This document shows positions 31,837-44,135 of a stretch of 64,000 bases of DNA, one piece after another. Source of the DNA: Galeruca laticollis. Its lineage: Eukaryota > Arthropoda > Insecta > Coleoptera > Chrysomelidae. Where the stretch lies: assembly GCA_963921935.1 (NCBI GenBank), contig OY998175.1:292338246-292402245 (forward strand). Direction: 5' to 3'. Numbering within the stretch: the stretch's first letter is position 1; each line of letters starts with the position of its first letter. The position numbers and the translations under genes were made by a program. The notes beneath the pieces were generated by a model that was not told where the DNA came from, did not search any database, and saw nothing but the letters and a program-made list of their open reading frames with translations.

Positions 31837-32310
31837 AGTGCTATTCAACGCGATAATCGATTACAATCATTTCCTGTCATTTGAAAAACAACATGTTCAA
31901 CAATACATTTTCGATATCAATCGATCAGATCGATTATAATCGGTCTAAAATTATAATGCTATTGAAAACAATCGTAAATCGGAAGTATGTGATTGGTCGA
32001 AAAATTTAAATAATTTACCGTTTGTCTATGGGTTATGTGATGTGAGTGATATTTTGCAATTGTATTTTACATTTTTAGTTAACAGAACAGCTTCTATAAA
32101 ATTAAACGTGATTAAACTAAATGAACTTGTGAAAAGTGTGAAATACACGTGAAATGAACCAAAATAATGATGAGGTTATGTCAATATTGATTTATTTGAT
32201 TTGTAAAATGACATGACAAATGACATTTTTTTTTGGTCGTTCAACAAACATCAATCCGTTTTCGATTTCGATTATAAACAAAATCAAAATCGAAGTGTTG
32301 AATAGCACTA
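31837..32310. mobile_element. TA-type MITE, copy 2
   Basis: About 474 bp, closely similar along its length to 98-570. The ends AGTGCTATTCAAC and GTTGAATAGCACT are flanked by TA on each side, the signature of a Tc1/mariner-mobilised MITE. It lacks a coding region. The two copies share internal blocks such as CGATTACAATCATTTCCTGT and GGTCGAAAAATTTAAATAA. Confidence 0.85.
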
Positions 32311-32426
32311 ATGTTTCATCAGCATACGATTTTTTTTATTACTATTTTGAAAATAAAATAGCTATTTCACTCAAACTACGAGTATCGTATTTTTTACTCA
32401 AATGTTAGATCGTTTTAAAATTTGTA

Positions 32427-34322
32427 CAGGGTTTTTCATTATATATGGGCCCTTCTATATCTCACTTATTATTTGATGCAGATAACAATGTTTCAAATAA
32501 GAGTTAAAGGGTTATTAATGTAGTTTTTAAACTTCAACAAAAATATTATACAGGATGTCCCAGAAAAGAGGGTCACAGCCAAAGTGTTCTTTCTTAAATG
32601 GGACACCCTATATATTTTTATATTTTTAAACTGTTCACTTCAATCCGAATTCAGCAATATATAATTGTTATAGTCTAACCGTAACAGTTCAGAAAATATA
32701 TTCATTTAAAAATCGTTTTCTGTGGGATGAAAACCAACTATAAACAACGGGCAATGAAAGCATTGTCATATTTGACAAGTAGTTATTTACACCATTATAA
32801 AACATTGTATTTGATAGTTTGGAAAAGCGGTATACAGATGATGAAAAGATAGAAATATTTTCTCTATTTGTAAAAAATAATAACAAATTAGATGCAAGGA
32901 GATAATTTATGGAATTATATCCAAATCGGCATGCGCCTAGCAAAAATACGTTCAACAGAATATACCAGCATGTAATGACAACTAAGAACTTTTCTAGGAA
33001 AAAACGAGCGTGTGTAATTAATGAGGAGGATGATTTAGATACACTTCTGCATTTTGAAGAAGAAAATTATATATTTCTTTGGATTTTATGGTAGTTGAAT
33101 AAGAAAGAATAATTTTTGCGCTACTACTTTTTTGCAGAAAACTCTGAAGACTCGTTAGTAACCAGCTCCAATATATTACAAAAACATCCTATAAAAATTT
33201 TTAGGACTCTGAAAAGACACAATTATAAACCATATAAGATACTTCCCGTGCAGGCTCTTACTGAATTGCACAAACGGAAACGGTTAATATTTTGTCAGGA
33301 AACGCTTCGTCGCTTGAATGAAACTCCAGATATCCTTCAGAAAATCTGTTGGACAGATGAATCCAGTTTTTCTACAGCTGGTGTGTTTAATAGAAAAAAT
33401 AAACGTTCATGGGAAAATAAAAATCATAGACAGCGGAAGGTGCAGAAAATAAAGAAATCTGGACGGAAATCAATTAAAGTTTGGTGTGGAATATTCCAGA
33501 ATAAAGTGGTTGGGCCAATATTTTTCAATTATAAGTAACTTACCTAAACTGCATAATACCCAGAATAAGTGGAATACTAGAAAATGAATTTACAGCTGAC
33601 CAATTAAATACTATGATCTGGCACCAAGATGGGGCATCACCCCATAATGTATTAGATGTGAGAGAGCATCTCAACAATCAGTTTCCAGAGTGGATCGGAA
33701 ATAACGGGACAATTTTATGGCCTCCTAATAGCCCCGACCTAACTCCCTTAGATTCTTTTTTGTGGGGGATGCTGAAAGATATAGTTAACTTTGGCGAAAA
33801 TAACAATCTTGAGATAATTCAGGAAAATATTCAAGGCTAAATTAATAACTTAAATAATCATGCTGATATTATTTCTAAATGTTTAGAGAATTTACGCCGA
33901 AGATACTAACTATGCATTGGCAATATGGGGGGTCATTTTGAACAATATTTATAGTTTCATTTGGGCTTACTTAGTTTGAGATTATTTTATTTTGTAAACA
34001 AATTTACTGAATTCCAATCGATAGATTACTACATCTTACTGTGTCGTATATATTTTTTGAACTGTAAAGGTTAGTCTATAACAATTATATATTGTTGAAT
34101 TCGGATTGAAGCGAACAGTTTAAAAATATAAAAATATATAGGGTGTCCCATTTAAGAAAGAACACTTTGGCTCTGACCCTCTTTTTTGGGACATTCTGTA
34201 TAATATTTTTGTTGGATTTTAAAAACTAATTTAATAACCATTCAACTCTTATTTGAAACATTTTTAATTGTAACAAATAATAAGTGAGATATGGAAGGGT
34301 TCATATATAATGAAAAACCCTG
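32427..34322 (+). mobile_element. Tc1/mariner superfamily element, DD41D (rosa-like), long TIRs
   Basis: Flanked by TA (32425-32426; 34323-34324). The ends CAGGGTTTTTCATTATATAT and the complement at 34303-34322 begin inverted repeats of about 270 bp (32427-32700 versus 34050-34322). The inner part of the arms contains a second GGGACACCC-type motif. A plus-strand transposase lies between them. Such long TIRs are much longer than the 20-30 bp of classical mariners. Confidence 0.85.
32808..33909 (+). pseudogene. DD41D mariner-family transposase
   Basis: The N-terminal helix-turn-helix is degenerate (YTDDEKIEIFSLFVKNN, stop at about 32906, then ELYPNRHAPSKNTFNRI). The catalytic domain: CWTDESSFSTAGVFNRKN (first D, about 33353), WHQDGASPHNV (second D, about 33625) and SPDLTPLDSFLWG (third D). 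By my count 40 residues lie between the second and third acids, hence DD41D, a class described from insects as rosa. Frameshifts or stops fall at about 33092 and 33538. Non-functional. Confidence 0.8.
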
Positions 34323-34457
34323 TATAGCTATTTTTAAAACGTGATATTTATTATAAAAATGTTATTCGGTATTTATGGCCGCCATTTGTGTTTCAGATCG
34401 AAAATTTATCTGTCGATGTAATATGATGAAAAATGTGTAGTGAAATTGTTGAAATAA

Positions 34458-36235
34458 TTACAGATCGTTGTAGTACAAATCAACAAAAATTTCCTCTTCA
34501 GGAAATACTTCTACTTCACTGGAATATTCTTGTACATTTGTCGAACTGTCGGATAAATTTTGGTTGAAAGTGTAGAAAAGTACACACGTGAGATGCGCTT
34601 AACGTCATTTAGAAAGTCCTTTTGAAAATCTATATAACTTACCTCACTGTCACGTACTTACACGTCGGATTTATGAGGCACTTCAAGAAGCCATTTAATA
34701 TCGAAATGGTGAGCTAAAAAGGGTCCTTGGGATACTCTTACATTTTACAATCCGAAAACTTACATAACATACTATTATATTTTGTTTATCTATTTACAGA
34801 AAAATATATGAATGAATCATAGAATAATTACTCAAAATGTTTATCATACACTAGTTTATTGAATTATACTTCCAAAAAATTGAGAGTCGTAATAAAAATC
34901 GTTAAAAGATGAGATTTCATCGCCATATCAGATTTTTTGGTTTTAAAATGGACTTAATATTGTGTAACATTCAGTCTTACCTAAAGCATTGAGAAATGAA
35001 TGTGTGTCTACTTTAAAATATATTTTATTTTAAATCAATAATCAGCTTAGACAATCACTTAAATTTTGTACAGAAAGTATTGTTACTAATTACCACAGGT
35101 GATTGCATCTTCAACAGTAGTTTAGTTAACAGCTACACAAGTTCCTAAAAAATTAAAACTTTGATTAAATATATAATTAAGAATTTATGTATTGTTGACT
35201 TATCAGTATTGGATAGTGATAAAACTATTTAGGTGTTTCTTTCAATAAAATGTTTATATTTGAATAAGGTTACTTTCCGTCAACAGTTCATACACCGAGT
35301 ACACGAAGTTTTAGAATGGCTTCAGACATCAAATAAATAAACTTCATCGTTGATTTTAATCTTTATTTGGTAATACCTTTATTGCGAACGCGTTATTGAA
35401 TTTTGTTTCGGTTTTTGATTGTTATTTACAATGACAGTCATAGTAGGTACTACTTTTTATTAGGTTGACGTTGACACTTCACATCACAGACAAATAATAT
35501 AGGTAAGACGGGCAACTCACTGACAAAAATGCCTCGACAGATGTGCTGCCATCTATATTTGTCACTAAAAACTAAAAGAAGGAATCTGTTGTCGATTCTA
35601 GCTTTTAAATGGTGGTAAATTCTAATTGTATGATAAAGCGGAAAATTTAAATTCGATTGATTTATAATTTCTAAGAATAAGGAAAGGCTGCAACAACTTA
35701 GTTCAAATTTAGTTTAGAGTATAATTCTACAAAAAAATCGTATTACACACATATCTAACAGATTTTATCATTAATGTCACACTTTTTATTTTTGGAGGAG
35801 TTGCAAGCTCATTTTGTGGTTTAAGTAGAGAGGAAAAGCAACTTTCTTCGAAATTATCCCCAGCAATGAAATCTACAAAAATAATATACAGACTAGTTTA
35901 AATTTGATAGTGTTACGATAAGATGCTTACCAGATAAATTCAAATCAGGAAGTGCAATTTTTTTTAGATTTCCCCCTTCGTAACATACATCCAAAAAATG
36001 ATAACCACAAACTACTTTCCTTCTCAAAATGCTTCTTGACTGGTTAAATAAAATGGGATTATTGATTCATTGCAACCAAATATTTTTTATATGCTCGTCC
36101 ACGGCAATAAAATATCTGTAAAATATTAATACAAATTACTCATTTTAATTATAATGGCATTTATAACTTACCTTGGAGCATCTTGATCTTGGGTAAAGCA
36201 ATTGGGAGCAACACGCTCTCGAGGGGCTGGCTTTT
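34458..36235 (-). pseudogene. THAP-like zinc-finger gene, multi-exon, probably degenerate
   Basis: Three exons join in frame on the minus strand. Exon a ends at 36172 with APNCFTQDQDAPR. A 56-nt intron (36116-36171, GTAAGT...ACAG) leads to exon b (35931-36115: YFIAVDEHIKNIWLQ, a TGA, then INNP...RRKVVCGYHFLD). A 58-nt intron (35873-35930) leads to exon c (from 35872: DFIAGDNFEESCFS). CxxHF and the W of WLQ match the THAP DNA-binding fold. The first Cys of the C2CH set appears replaced (RVAPNC), and TGA sits where Ala is usual. A possible last exon (EVFPEEEIFVDLYYNDL, stop at 34458) has an AATAAA downstream. Host gene or THAP9/P-element relic. Confidence 0.5.
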
Positions 36236-37459
36236 TGAATTAAATCAAGGAAATAAAATAAATTGATAACCAAGCAACATGCAATCAATTATAATGGCAA
36301 AATTTGAATGCAACAAGTGTAGTGGGCCTCACCTCAATTATTTGTCTGTGGTTGTCAAAGAAATTGACGAGCACGGCCGAAATTCTGGTTCATCCCCAAT
36401 TTAAAGGCCTCAGCTACCAGGGCTATTCATTCTAACGCAACCGAATTTGACTTGTTCTTTGTGACACATATAGATGGCGCGGAGAACGCGTATCTTTTTT
36501 AATAACTATAAGTGCACACCCCCTGCTTCACATTTCACCAAACATGTTGAGTACTAGGGTACTACATAAAACTGAAATTCACTAAGCCAGCTCGGTTGGG
36601 TTCGGAATTCGTTATTTGTATTGGAAATATTCATTGGTCATCCGAAAAAATAAGGTATTATAGGGATTATCTGAACTTGATTGACCGTTGAGATTTACAA
36701 AAACTTGCAGTTCGTTTAGTTTCGGGTTAACTTGTCCAGTTTTGGAAAGCTCGAAAGGAAGTAGCAGATTTTTGGTTTTTCGTTTCTCTGCCATTGTAAA
36801 TTTGTTAATGAGGTTTTCCTGTAACAAGGAGGTAAGCTTACTAAAAATTTTTCTTCAAATAGTACAGTAGTAGTACTATAAATATTTCTTCATCGGTATC
36901 TTTTTCTTTCAACACAAGTCTAATATTGAGGGAGTCATGAGGGATTTTGGACTTAACCACATGGTATACTTTAATATCTAGAAGTAGTTACACCGACACC
37001 CTAATTATCTGCCTGAGGCCTTTGAGGGAGGAACTCCCAGAGGAAACGGCGTTTTGAGCTATTCACCACACTGGAGTCAAGATTTCAACATGGTTGATCT
37101 CGTTGATGCACGTGTTCGCCGCATGTTCTAGATGTTATTTCTTCAATATGGATGGAGTTTAGCAGAATTAATCATCAGTTTGAAAGATAGGGTCTGAAGG
37201 TCTCAATTTGGATGAACTGCTCACCAAATGTGAACTAAAATACAGCTTTATTTAGGGTTCTTATTTACAATAAATGCACCTACCAAATATTTTTTTACTT
37301 ATCATAAAAAGCTGATTATATGTGCTTATGAATTTCCTTGATTAAAAAACCATATAGTGAGGTTCTGCTTTTTTTATTTTAATTAGTATTATTTTCTTCT
37401 ACAAAATTAAGTTGAATTGGGCCAAGAAAATAGTTATCGTGAATAATTTCTTGTTTTTG
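36236..37459. other. No supported gene
   Basis: One minus-strand frame at 36612-36827 (MLQENLINKFTMAEKRKTKN...) and a possible splice donor at 36330 are visible, but neither joins to a recognisable protein. Otherwise AT-rich filler. Confidence 0.4.
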
Positions 37460-39109
37460 AAATATTACCAAAAACTAAATGGCGCCCTATTCCTGCCAAT
37501 TCTTGTGATACGTAAGATCCTACGACCACTACTCACCAGACGAAGAGCCACCTGAGCCTTGTAACTTCGAAATAGCAGGGCACCGTCTTCATAGAATACT
37601 GATAACGGGGGTTGTAGCTGCAAATTAATATCTGGACACCGGTATCTCGAGAGATAATATCTACCATGTTCCTGATAACTCGCCAATCCAACTGGTTACT
37701 CGCTATCTTAGTCATAGCCAGTTTCTTCACATGGTCTCGTAGGCTAGTGAAACAAATGTTTAAATAATAGTTGTAAAAAAAACAAGATCGTGCCATAAAA
37801 GTTGAAAAAATATTTATAGCTTCTTCTTAGAGTTTATTATCTCTGGTCGTATAATAGTTCTAGTTGGTCCAGTGTCAGCCAGCAGCAGAATCTATTTCAT
37901 GCCATTCACTTCGCCATCTACATATACACTATCGTTGCGACATTTGAGAGAAGATATCAGTATGAGAGGGTCTTTGGATTGATCATGGGTCGGTGCTGCC
38001 CCCTCGTAGCCGACCCCTTCTAGTTTTCCTGTGACTGGGGTTCTTGGTTTGCAGGAGTCCTGGAGCGCTTACGCGAACTGCATACATGCTCTAGCTCGCC
38101 ACAATTCCAACATCTGTTCTTTTTCGGCTTCTAGTTTACCACCTTCTTTATCAAGTTGACGATCTGGCCAAATCTGTCTTCGTCACGTTCTTCTTGGATG
38201 GTCCCAATTTTGTTATATTCCGAAGCCTTCGTTGCTGCTTCATATTCAAGAGCAGCTGTCAATGCGTCGACCAATGTTTTGGAATGGGCAAAACGAAGCG
38301 TCCTCTGCATATCGGGTTCACGTAGGCCATCAATAGAGGCTTGAATGACCATACATTCCATCATGTTCTCAGGTGCTGATGGATAAGCAAATCGAACTTG
38401 TCGGGCAATATCCACTTCATACTCTTGAAGAGTTTCATCACGTTTCTGTCTTCGGTTCTTCAGCTGGGATTGGTACAAATGTTCTAGATGTTCGTGGCCA
38501 TATCGCATGTCCAACCTCTTCTTCAGCTGCTGTAAGTGATCCGTTTCTTCCAGAGGTATGGTCTGAAGTACATCTAAGACATCTCCCCCAATTGCTGATA
38601 GATAAGTTCATTGCCTTTTTCCTGTCGGACCAATTATTCACTATAGCAACTGCTTTAAACTGTTTTACATAATTGGTCCACGACAGTTTTCCATCGAACG
38701 CTGGGGCCTTATCTAGAGTAAATCTGCCAATATCTTCTAACTTAGGGCGTGTTTCTGACTTGCAAGGTTTAGTTTGTTCGATCTTCTTTTCTTCTGCTGG
38801 CGTGTCGTGTTCTTAAATCAGTCATCTCTAACTACTTGATTTTCTCGTCCATCGTTGTCATTTTTCAACGATAAGATATCGGCAGAAATATCGTTCTTCA
38901 TAGTGGAAATCTTCTGGTCCATATTAGTAGAAATATCGTTCTTCATAGTAGAAATATCGCTCTTTATAGTTAAAATCTTCTCGTCTATGTATATCGTTCT
39001 TCATAGTTGACATCTTATCGTCCACAGCAGAAATTGACGAGATTAAGGTGGCAGCCTCGTCTTTGAATAAAAATGTTTCTGGGTCAAACCCGTCACTTTC
39101 CAGAGCCAA
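37460..39109 (-). pseudogene. gypsy-B gag and protease
   Basis: Gag probably starts at 39109 (MALESDGFDPETFLF). An N-terminal coiled-coil made of repeated STMKNDIS-like units (38870-39020) is followed by the gag core (LSWTNYVKQFKAVAIVNNW, then LEHLYQSQLKNRRQKRDETL and QASIDGLREPDMQRTL). A CCHC-type knuckle is partly kept (CWNCGELEHVC, about 38090-38122). The protease motif LLADTGPTRTIIRP is near 37830-37880. Stops and frameshifts are frequent (for example near 38130, 38440, 38820), and the part downstream of protease is very decayed. RT and integrase are not found. It may be another member of the same clade as gypsy-A. Confidence 0.7.
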
Positions 39110-40499
39110 GTCTTTCTACTAATTCACTTTTCGGGCGGACACCAGAAAGCAGAATATATGACATCAATTTTTTCGAGTCGTGTTTAGAAGTCAATAACTC
39201 AAAATTATCAGGATTTGTAACCGAGTTGTTTGCACAACATAAACGTATGAGATGTCTGCACCACCGACATGTTCCATAAAACTTTAATAAAATAATCCCG
39301 TTTTATAACAAATATTTGTTTTCTTTTGCTCAAATCAAAATCCATTTTAGTAAATCCAACATGTTTTTTGTAAATGTTTCAGGACCTATTCAAATATGTT
39401 AATAGTTTTTTTCAGTTTGATAACAAAGATAGCATGTCATTCAGAATTTAACGCGTTTTTCCTTATGTCACATTTTACAAATAACACAGTGTATATATAC
39501 AGTTCCATTCACATATCTGGAGAGACTAACTTACAAAAATCCCTTGGAAAATGTTTCAGTTCAATTCAACTAAAAATTAAAATGAGAAGCATAAAAATAC
39601 TTGCTTCAAAAAGCAATCATCTCTTATTTTACATGAAATTTATTTAGCGGAATATTAAAAACTTTTATATTTCATTTTTTGCACCAATTCAACAGCGGGA
39701 ATTATTTTCCGTTTCACAAAGAAAACGTGAACGTAAACGTTAGTACAAAATTCTAAAAACATTCTTGAGAATAGCGGCGAAGAAAAGTAGCAACGGGAGA
39801 AGTAGCAAACTCTGCATGGAGAAATGTTTCGTGCCCGGAGGACGGCATAAAAGTCGATAGAAAACAGATACGTCTGGAAAATAGTGCTTTTAGTACTGTT
39901 GTGTGACTTACATCCAAAGATTTATTTTTCCAGGGATAGCGACGGTAGAGGCATTTATGGTGTTTAGGAGAAAATAAGTTGTCTCTTTCCAAGAAAACGA
40001 ATTCAATCAGTTTACAGAACTGAAAAGGAAAATAAAATTGGAATTAGTATTTCAGAAGTGTCGCTAATGAATCTTTTATAAGGAAGAAACACAAAAGAGT
40101 TCCCAGGGTTGCATTTAAAATTGTTCTGGATTTAGAAGTTAATGGATGATTTTGTTGTGTCTATGGAATTAATTGAGAAAATCTATTTTTTATCCTACAA
40201 TCTGAAAAAGTTGAGTTTTAACGGATTTACGGAGAGGAGAAAGTTACCTTTTCCACGGCTAGCCGAGAAAATAAATTTTTCATTTTCACGCTAGGTGGCG
40301 ACCCAATTGACATACATTGAATAAAAACTGACAATTTCATTGATATTCCTCTTAAAATAGCATAACCGACTTCAATCACATTAAGTACTCAGAGGAATAA
40401 TAAATTGTTAGCAGTTGCCAATGTTTTCAAATTCAATAAATCACAAGTTGTTATATTTAATGTTGATTTGAAGTTAACTTGTCAGTTTTTCGATACGAT
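39110..40499. other. No recognisable gene
   Basis: AT-rich. Sequence just upstream of the gag start (39110-39290) could be gypsy-B leader or LTR, but no paired LTR is found. Nothing else assigned. Confidence 0.4.
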
Positions 40500-41195
40500 G
40501 TGGCCGGATCTTCTACTATAACTTTTTTTTGACGGGGAGGACGCTCATGCTCGCGCAGGTACTTGTTCTTTCTTTCCCTGGCAGTGTAGGACTCTAGGAA
40601 AGATGACCCTAGCCTACCCACTAAACCTTCCTCTTCGACTTATCAAAATCTGGTATTGCTCTTCGCATAACATCAGGTTGATGAGTGGTCTAATACATAC
40701 TAACTTCTATCCTGTTGTCTTTCCTCTATTTCCTTCTGTTTCAGTATCGTGGCTATGAAATGTTGAATTTCTGTCCATTTCCTGATGTCTGCCATCATAA
40801 TTTGCGCCAAGCTAACTGCCGTGAGGTGTGTGCCTATGCTCACATACAGTTATTCCCTTTCTGTAAGCCATCTTTCGCATTCAAAAATAGTATGGTCCAC
40901 GGTGTCCACGATTTTGCAGTACGGGCATTCGTCTGTTTCTGTTTTTCCAATCCTCGTAACATACACTCTGAAGCACCCGTGTCCTCTAAGTACTTGTAAA
41001 AGGAAATAGTCTACCTGCCTGTGCTTGCAGCCTATCCAGTCACCCAAATTTGGTACCCGAAACGTTGTCCATTGTGCCTCGTATACGGTGTCATCCCAGA
41101 GCTCTTGCCACTTATTTAGGGTTATTGTTCTTTCCTATCTATTGACATATGTGCTATTTCCATCCATTCTCCTATATACCCTCCACCTCTCCTCG
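40500..41195 (-). pseudogene. R1-type LINE C-terminal fragment
   Basis: Minus strand: MDGNSTYVNR and LGDWIGCKHRQVDYFLLQVL lead into LRGHGCFRVYVTRIGKTETD, ECPYCKIVDTVDHTIFECER, the CCHC-like tail after the RT of R1/LOA-type elements. The last part (40500-40850) has several stops. All catalytic domains are absent. The start codon is not meaningful in this 5'-truncated relic. Confidence 0.7.
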
Positions 41196-41225
41196 ACTAG
41201 GAGGTGGATTGGTATTACACCAGAG

Positions 41226-44062
41226 TACGTTTCCAAAACTAGCTACATCCTTCATAAACACTGTTACAAAAGGGTTTAAATCCACCGATGTAATTTCTGT
41301 TTCAAAACTGCATAGATCCGATATTATTATGTTATTCATTGCATGCTACGGTTTCAAAACTTGTTAGATCCCGTTCGTATGTGCAATGTGTGATTGTTTA
41401 CTGTTTTTATAATTATGTTAGTAGGTGTTTGAACGTGAAGCAGTATTGTTGTTGGTTATTTAGTACATTTTGTGGTTTAGAATATAAAGTTAAAAATAGT
41501 TTTAAGTATGGAAAAAGTTCCTACCTTATCAGCGCCTTGAAGGAGAGGAAAAAGAATAAGAGATGAATCCAACTGGCACAAAACTAAGAAAAAAATAGAA
41601 CGGTAAGAACGAAAATTTATATCATTGGCATTCCATATAAAATTAAATTATTTTTTAGGCATAGACCAAAGAATCCTCCTGAAAAACCGCAGTGCAAACA
41701 TAGTAAAACGTTTTCTTGTCCAACTTCAAGCATGCAAGATATAAGAAAATTTCATCAAGCGTTTTATGATAATGAATCAAAAGCTGAGCAAGATAACTTT
41801 ATTTTAAAGCATACATCGCAGTTCGCACCAAAAAGGCATCGTCTTTCAAAGGGTAGGAAAACTAACACTGTTTCTGTGTTCTATTTTATAAAAACCAATA
41901 AGGGAATGGAAAAAATTTGCAGCAAAGCCTTTTTGACCATACTACAAATATCTAGATTTCGGGTGCAAAACATAAGTAAGGATTATCTTAAAGAAGGTAC
42001 TCAACCCGAAGAAAGAAGAGGAGGGGACAAAAGAAGTAAAGTTTATGCTACACACAGAGAAAAAGTAACTGATTTTATTTTGAAATTAAAATGCACTGAA
42101 TCACACTATACCAGAAATAAATCGGAACGCCAGTACATGTCCAGTGACTGCAGTATTAGAAAACTTTGGACACTATATTGCCATGATAATGAAGAGTTTA
42201 AAGTTAAGTGTGACTATTTTCGGACTATTTCTGATACATATTTTAACATAAGTTTTAAAAGTCCAGCAACAGATGCTTGCTCTGAATGCATGTCTTAAAG
42301 TGCAAATACGTTCAACGAAATCAGAAGAGGCCAAGTTGGAGTTAATAACGAAACTAAGGGTGTACAATTTAAAAGCCAAAGCTTTTTATGAAAAAATTAA
42401 AAGACTCGAGAATGATGTTATTAAGCTCAGTTTTGATTGCCAAAAAAATCTGGTTCTACCACGGGTACCAGATGAGTCAGATTACTATTCCAGGCAACTG
42501 TATTTTTACAACTTTACTGTTTGTCAAGGTCATTCCAAAGCCCCTCAAACCAAAGATAGTGTAACTGCCTTTACATGGACTGAGAATATGAGACAAAAGG
42601 GATCCAACGAAATATCTTCAATGCTGTACCATAAACTTTCATCTTTAGATCTAGAAGATTCTATAAACAGTATCCAGCTCTTTTGTGACGGATGTCCTGG
42701 CCAGAATAAGAATGTGACTATGATAGGTATGTTGATGAAATGGCTGTATTCTTCAGATTCTTCTGTCAAAGAAGTATCCATTATTTTTCCCGTGGTGGGT
42801 CACTCATTTTTACCTCCTGACCGCGTGTTTGGACGGATAGAAAAGGTTATAAAGACCAAAGACACAATTGCTTTACCCAATGAATACAAGGCAATTATTT
42901 CCAATTATGCCACGGTTCTGGAATTAGGCAAAGATTATCAAACGTATAACTGGAAGGAACCTGTGCAGTCCGTCATTAAGCCTCCTGGGCAGTGGCATTT
43001 TAAGTTTTCTTCAGTAAAAAGAATTATTTTGAGGAAACAGTTTAAACAAAGAGTGCCAACAGTAGTCGTCAAAGGCGAAATGCACTATCGAAATGACCTT
43101 GGAGTATTTAAGACAGTAGTTAGAAAGGGAAAGAGTTTGGAAAACATTATTCCAGAGCCCCTCGAAAATAAAGTGCCAGTAAAAAAAGAGAAGCTCTCCG
43201 ATGTCGATGCGCTTTTAAAAAAACATTATGGTCCTGATGGAGAAATGGTGCAGAAGATGATTTGTCATTTTATGAACGTGTTCTTAATACCATTACAGAT
43301 GACGATAACAACTTCAAAATATGTTACATTGTGGACCTGTTTTTTATTAAATGAGAATCTGGAGTTTTGTTTTAAGAGTTTAAAAGTTGAATAAATAATA
43401 TTTTTGCGTCACATAAGTTTCTTTAAGTTCGCAACCCTACAGATACTTTTCCAAAACTGTCTAAATCCGCAATATGTTTCCAAAACTTGTTTAATCCTAC
43501 TTTGTTTTTCAAATAATTCAGTAAACTTATATCTAATATTTTATTGCTGACCGAAAGACAGTTTTAAAGGACATCCTCAAAATAATAAACCAGTCGTATA
43601 AACCTATTTGATTTCCCAACAAAGTTATCAGAAAAGTTGGATTTTCTCGAAATCACATCCGATGGATTTAAAAAATTTTGGAAATGGACGCCTCAATTGT
43701 GAATTGAACTAATGAGTTTTATTATATTATTGCTCCGTTAAATGTCGTGAGTTTGGGTGGTTTTCAGGCAAATTAGTACACAAATTTGGTATCAAATTAA
43801 GCACAAAACCGTCATCTATACTTTGGTTTAGTGTATTAATGCTAAAAGTGAGCTGTTCAACTTTATTATTGCATTTTGTTAGATCCATTGTTTTTGTGAG
43901 TCATTACCATGAGGACAAAAAAACTGGTTTCAAGATAACTATATTTAAATAGTACAGGTATTGAACATATTTATATTAAATTAAAAATTACAAAGTTCTA
44001 CTATCAAAACATCGTTTTGTATTCTACAAGCTACGAATATAGTTTAAATACTGTTAGATCCT
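41226..44062 (+). mobile_element. Putative transposon encoding a DUF7869-type protein, flanked by a repeated motif
   Basis: Copies of a directly repeated motif with consensus near TTTCCAAAACTNNNTARATCC lie on both sides of the gene: 41230-41250, 41263-41283 (diverged), 41299-41319 and 41351-41371 upstream; 43447-43468 and 43475-43496 downstream. Shorter TGTTAGATCC forms occur at 43877 and 44052. No other part of the window has this motif in clusters, so it probably belongs to the element's subterminal regions. I could not fix TIRs or a target duplication. Class is inferred, with a Sola-like DNA transposon as one possibility. Confidence 0.45.
41508..43394 (+). pseudogene. DUF7869-type protein gene with one intron
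   Basis: Exon 1 starts MEKVPTLSAP (41508), with TGA at codon 11. A 56-nt GT-AG intron (41603-41658) then joins in frame to HRPKNPPEKPQCKHSKTFS. The frame runs on through MQDIRKFHQAFYD, shifts by one base near 42295 (after ACSECMS), and continues to 43394 with YNFTVCQGHSK, LFCDGCPGQNKNVTMIGM and VVGHSFLPPDRVFGRIEK. These D, N and H/D blocks are the hallmarks of DUF7869 proteins, abundant in insect genomes. Spacing of acidic residues in an RNase H-like order suggests a transposase, but that is inference. Two lesions only. Confidence 0.65.
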
Positions 44063-44135
44063 TCGAACAAGTAAGAGTTTCAGTTAAATAAATAATAGAA
44101 ACCGAAGTTATTTGTTATATATACAATTGTAAATA

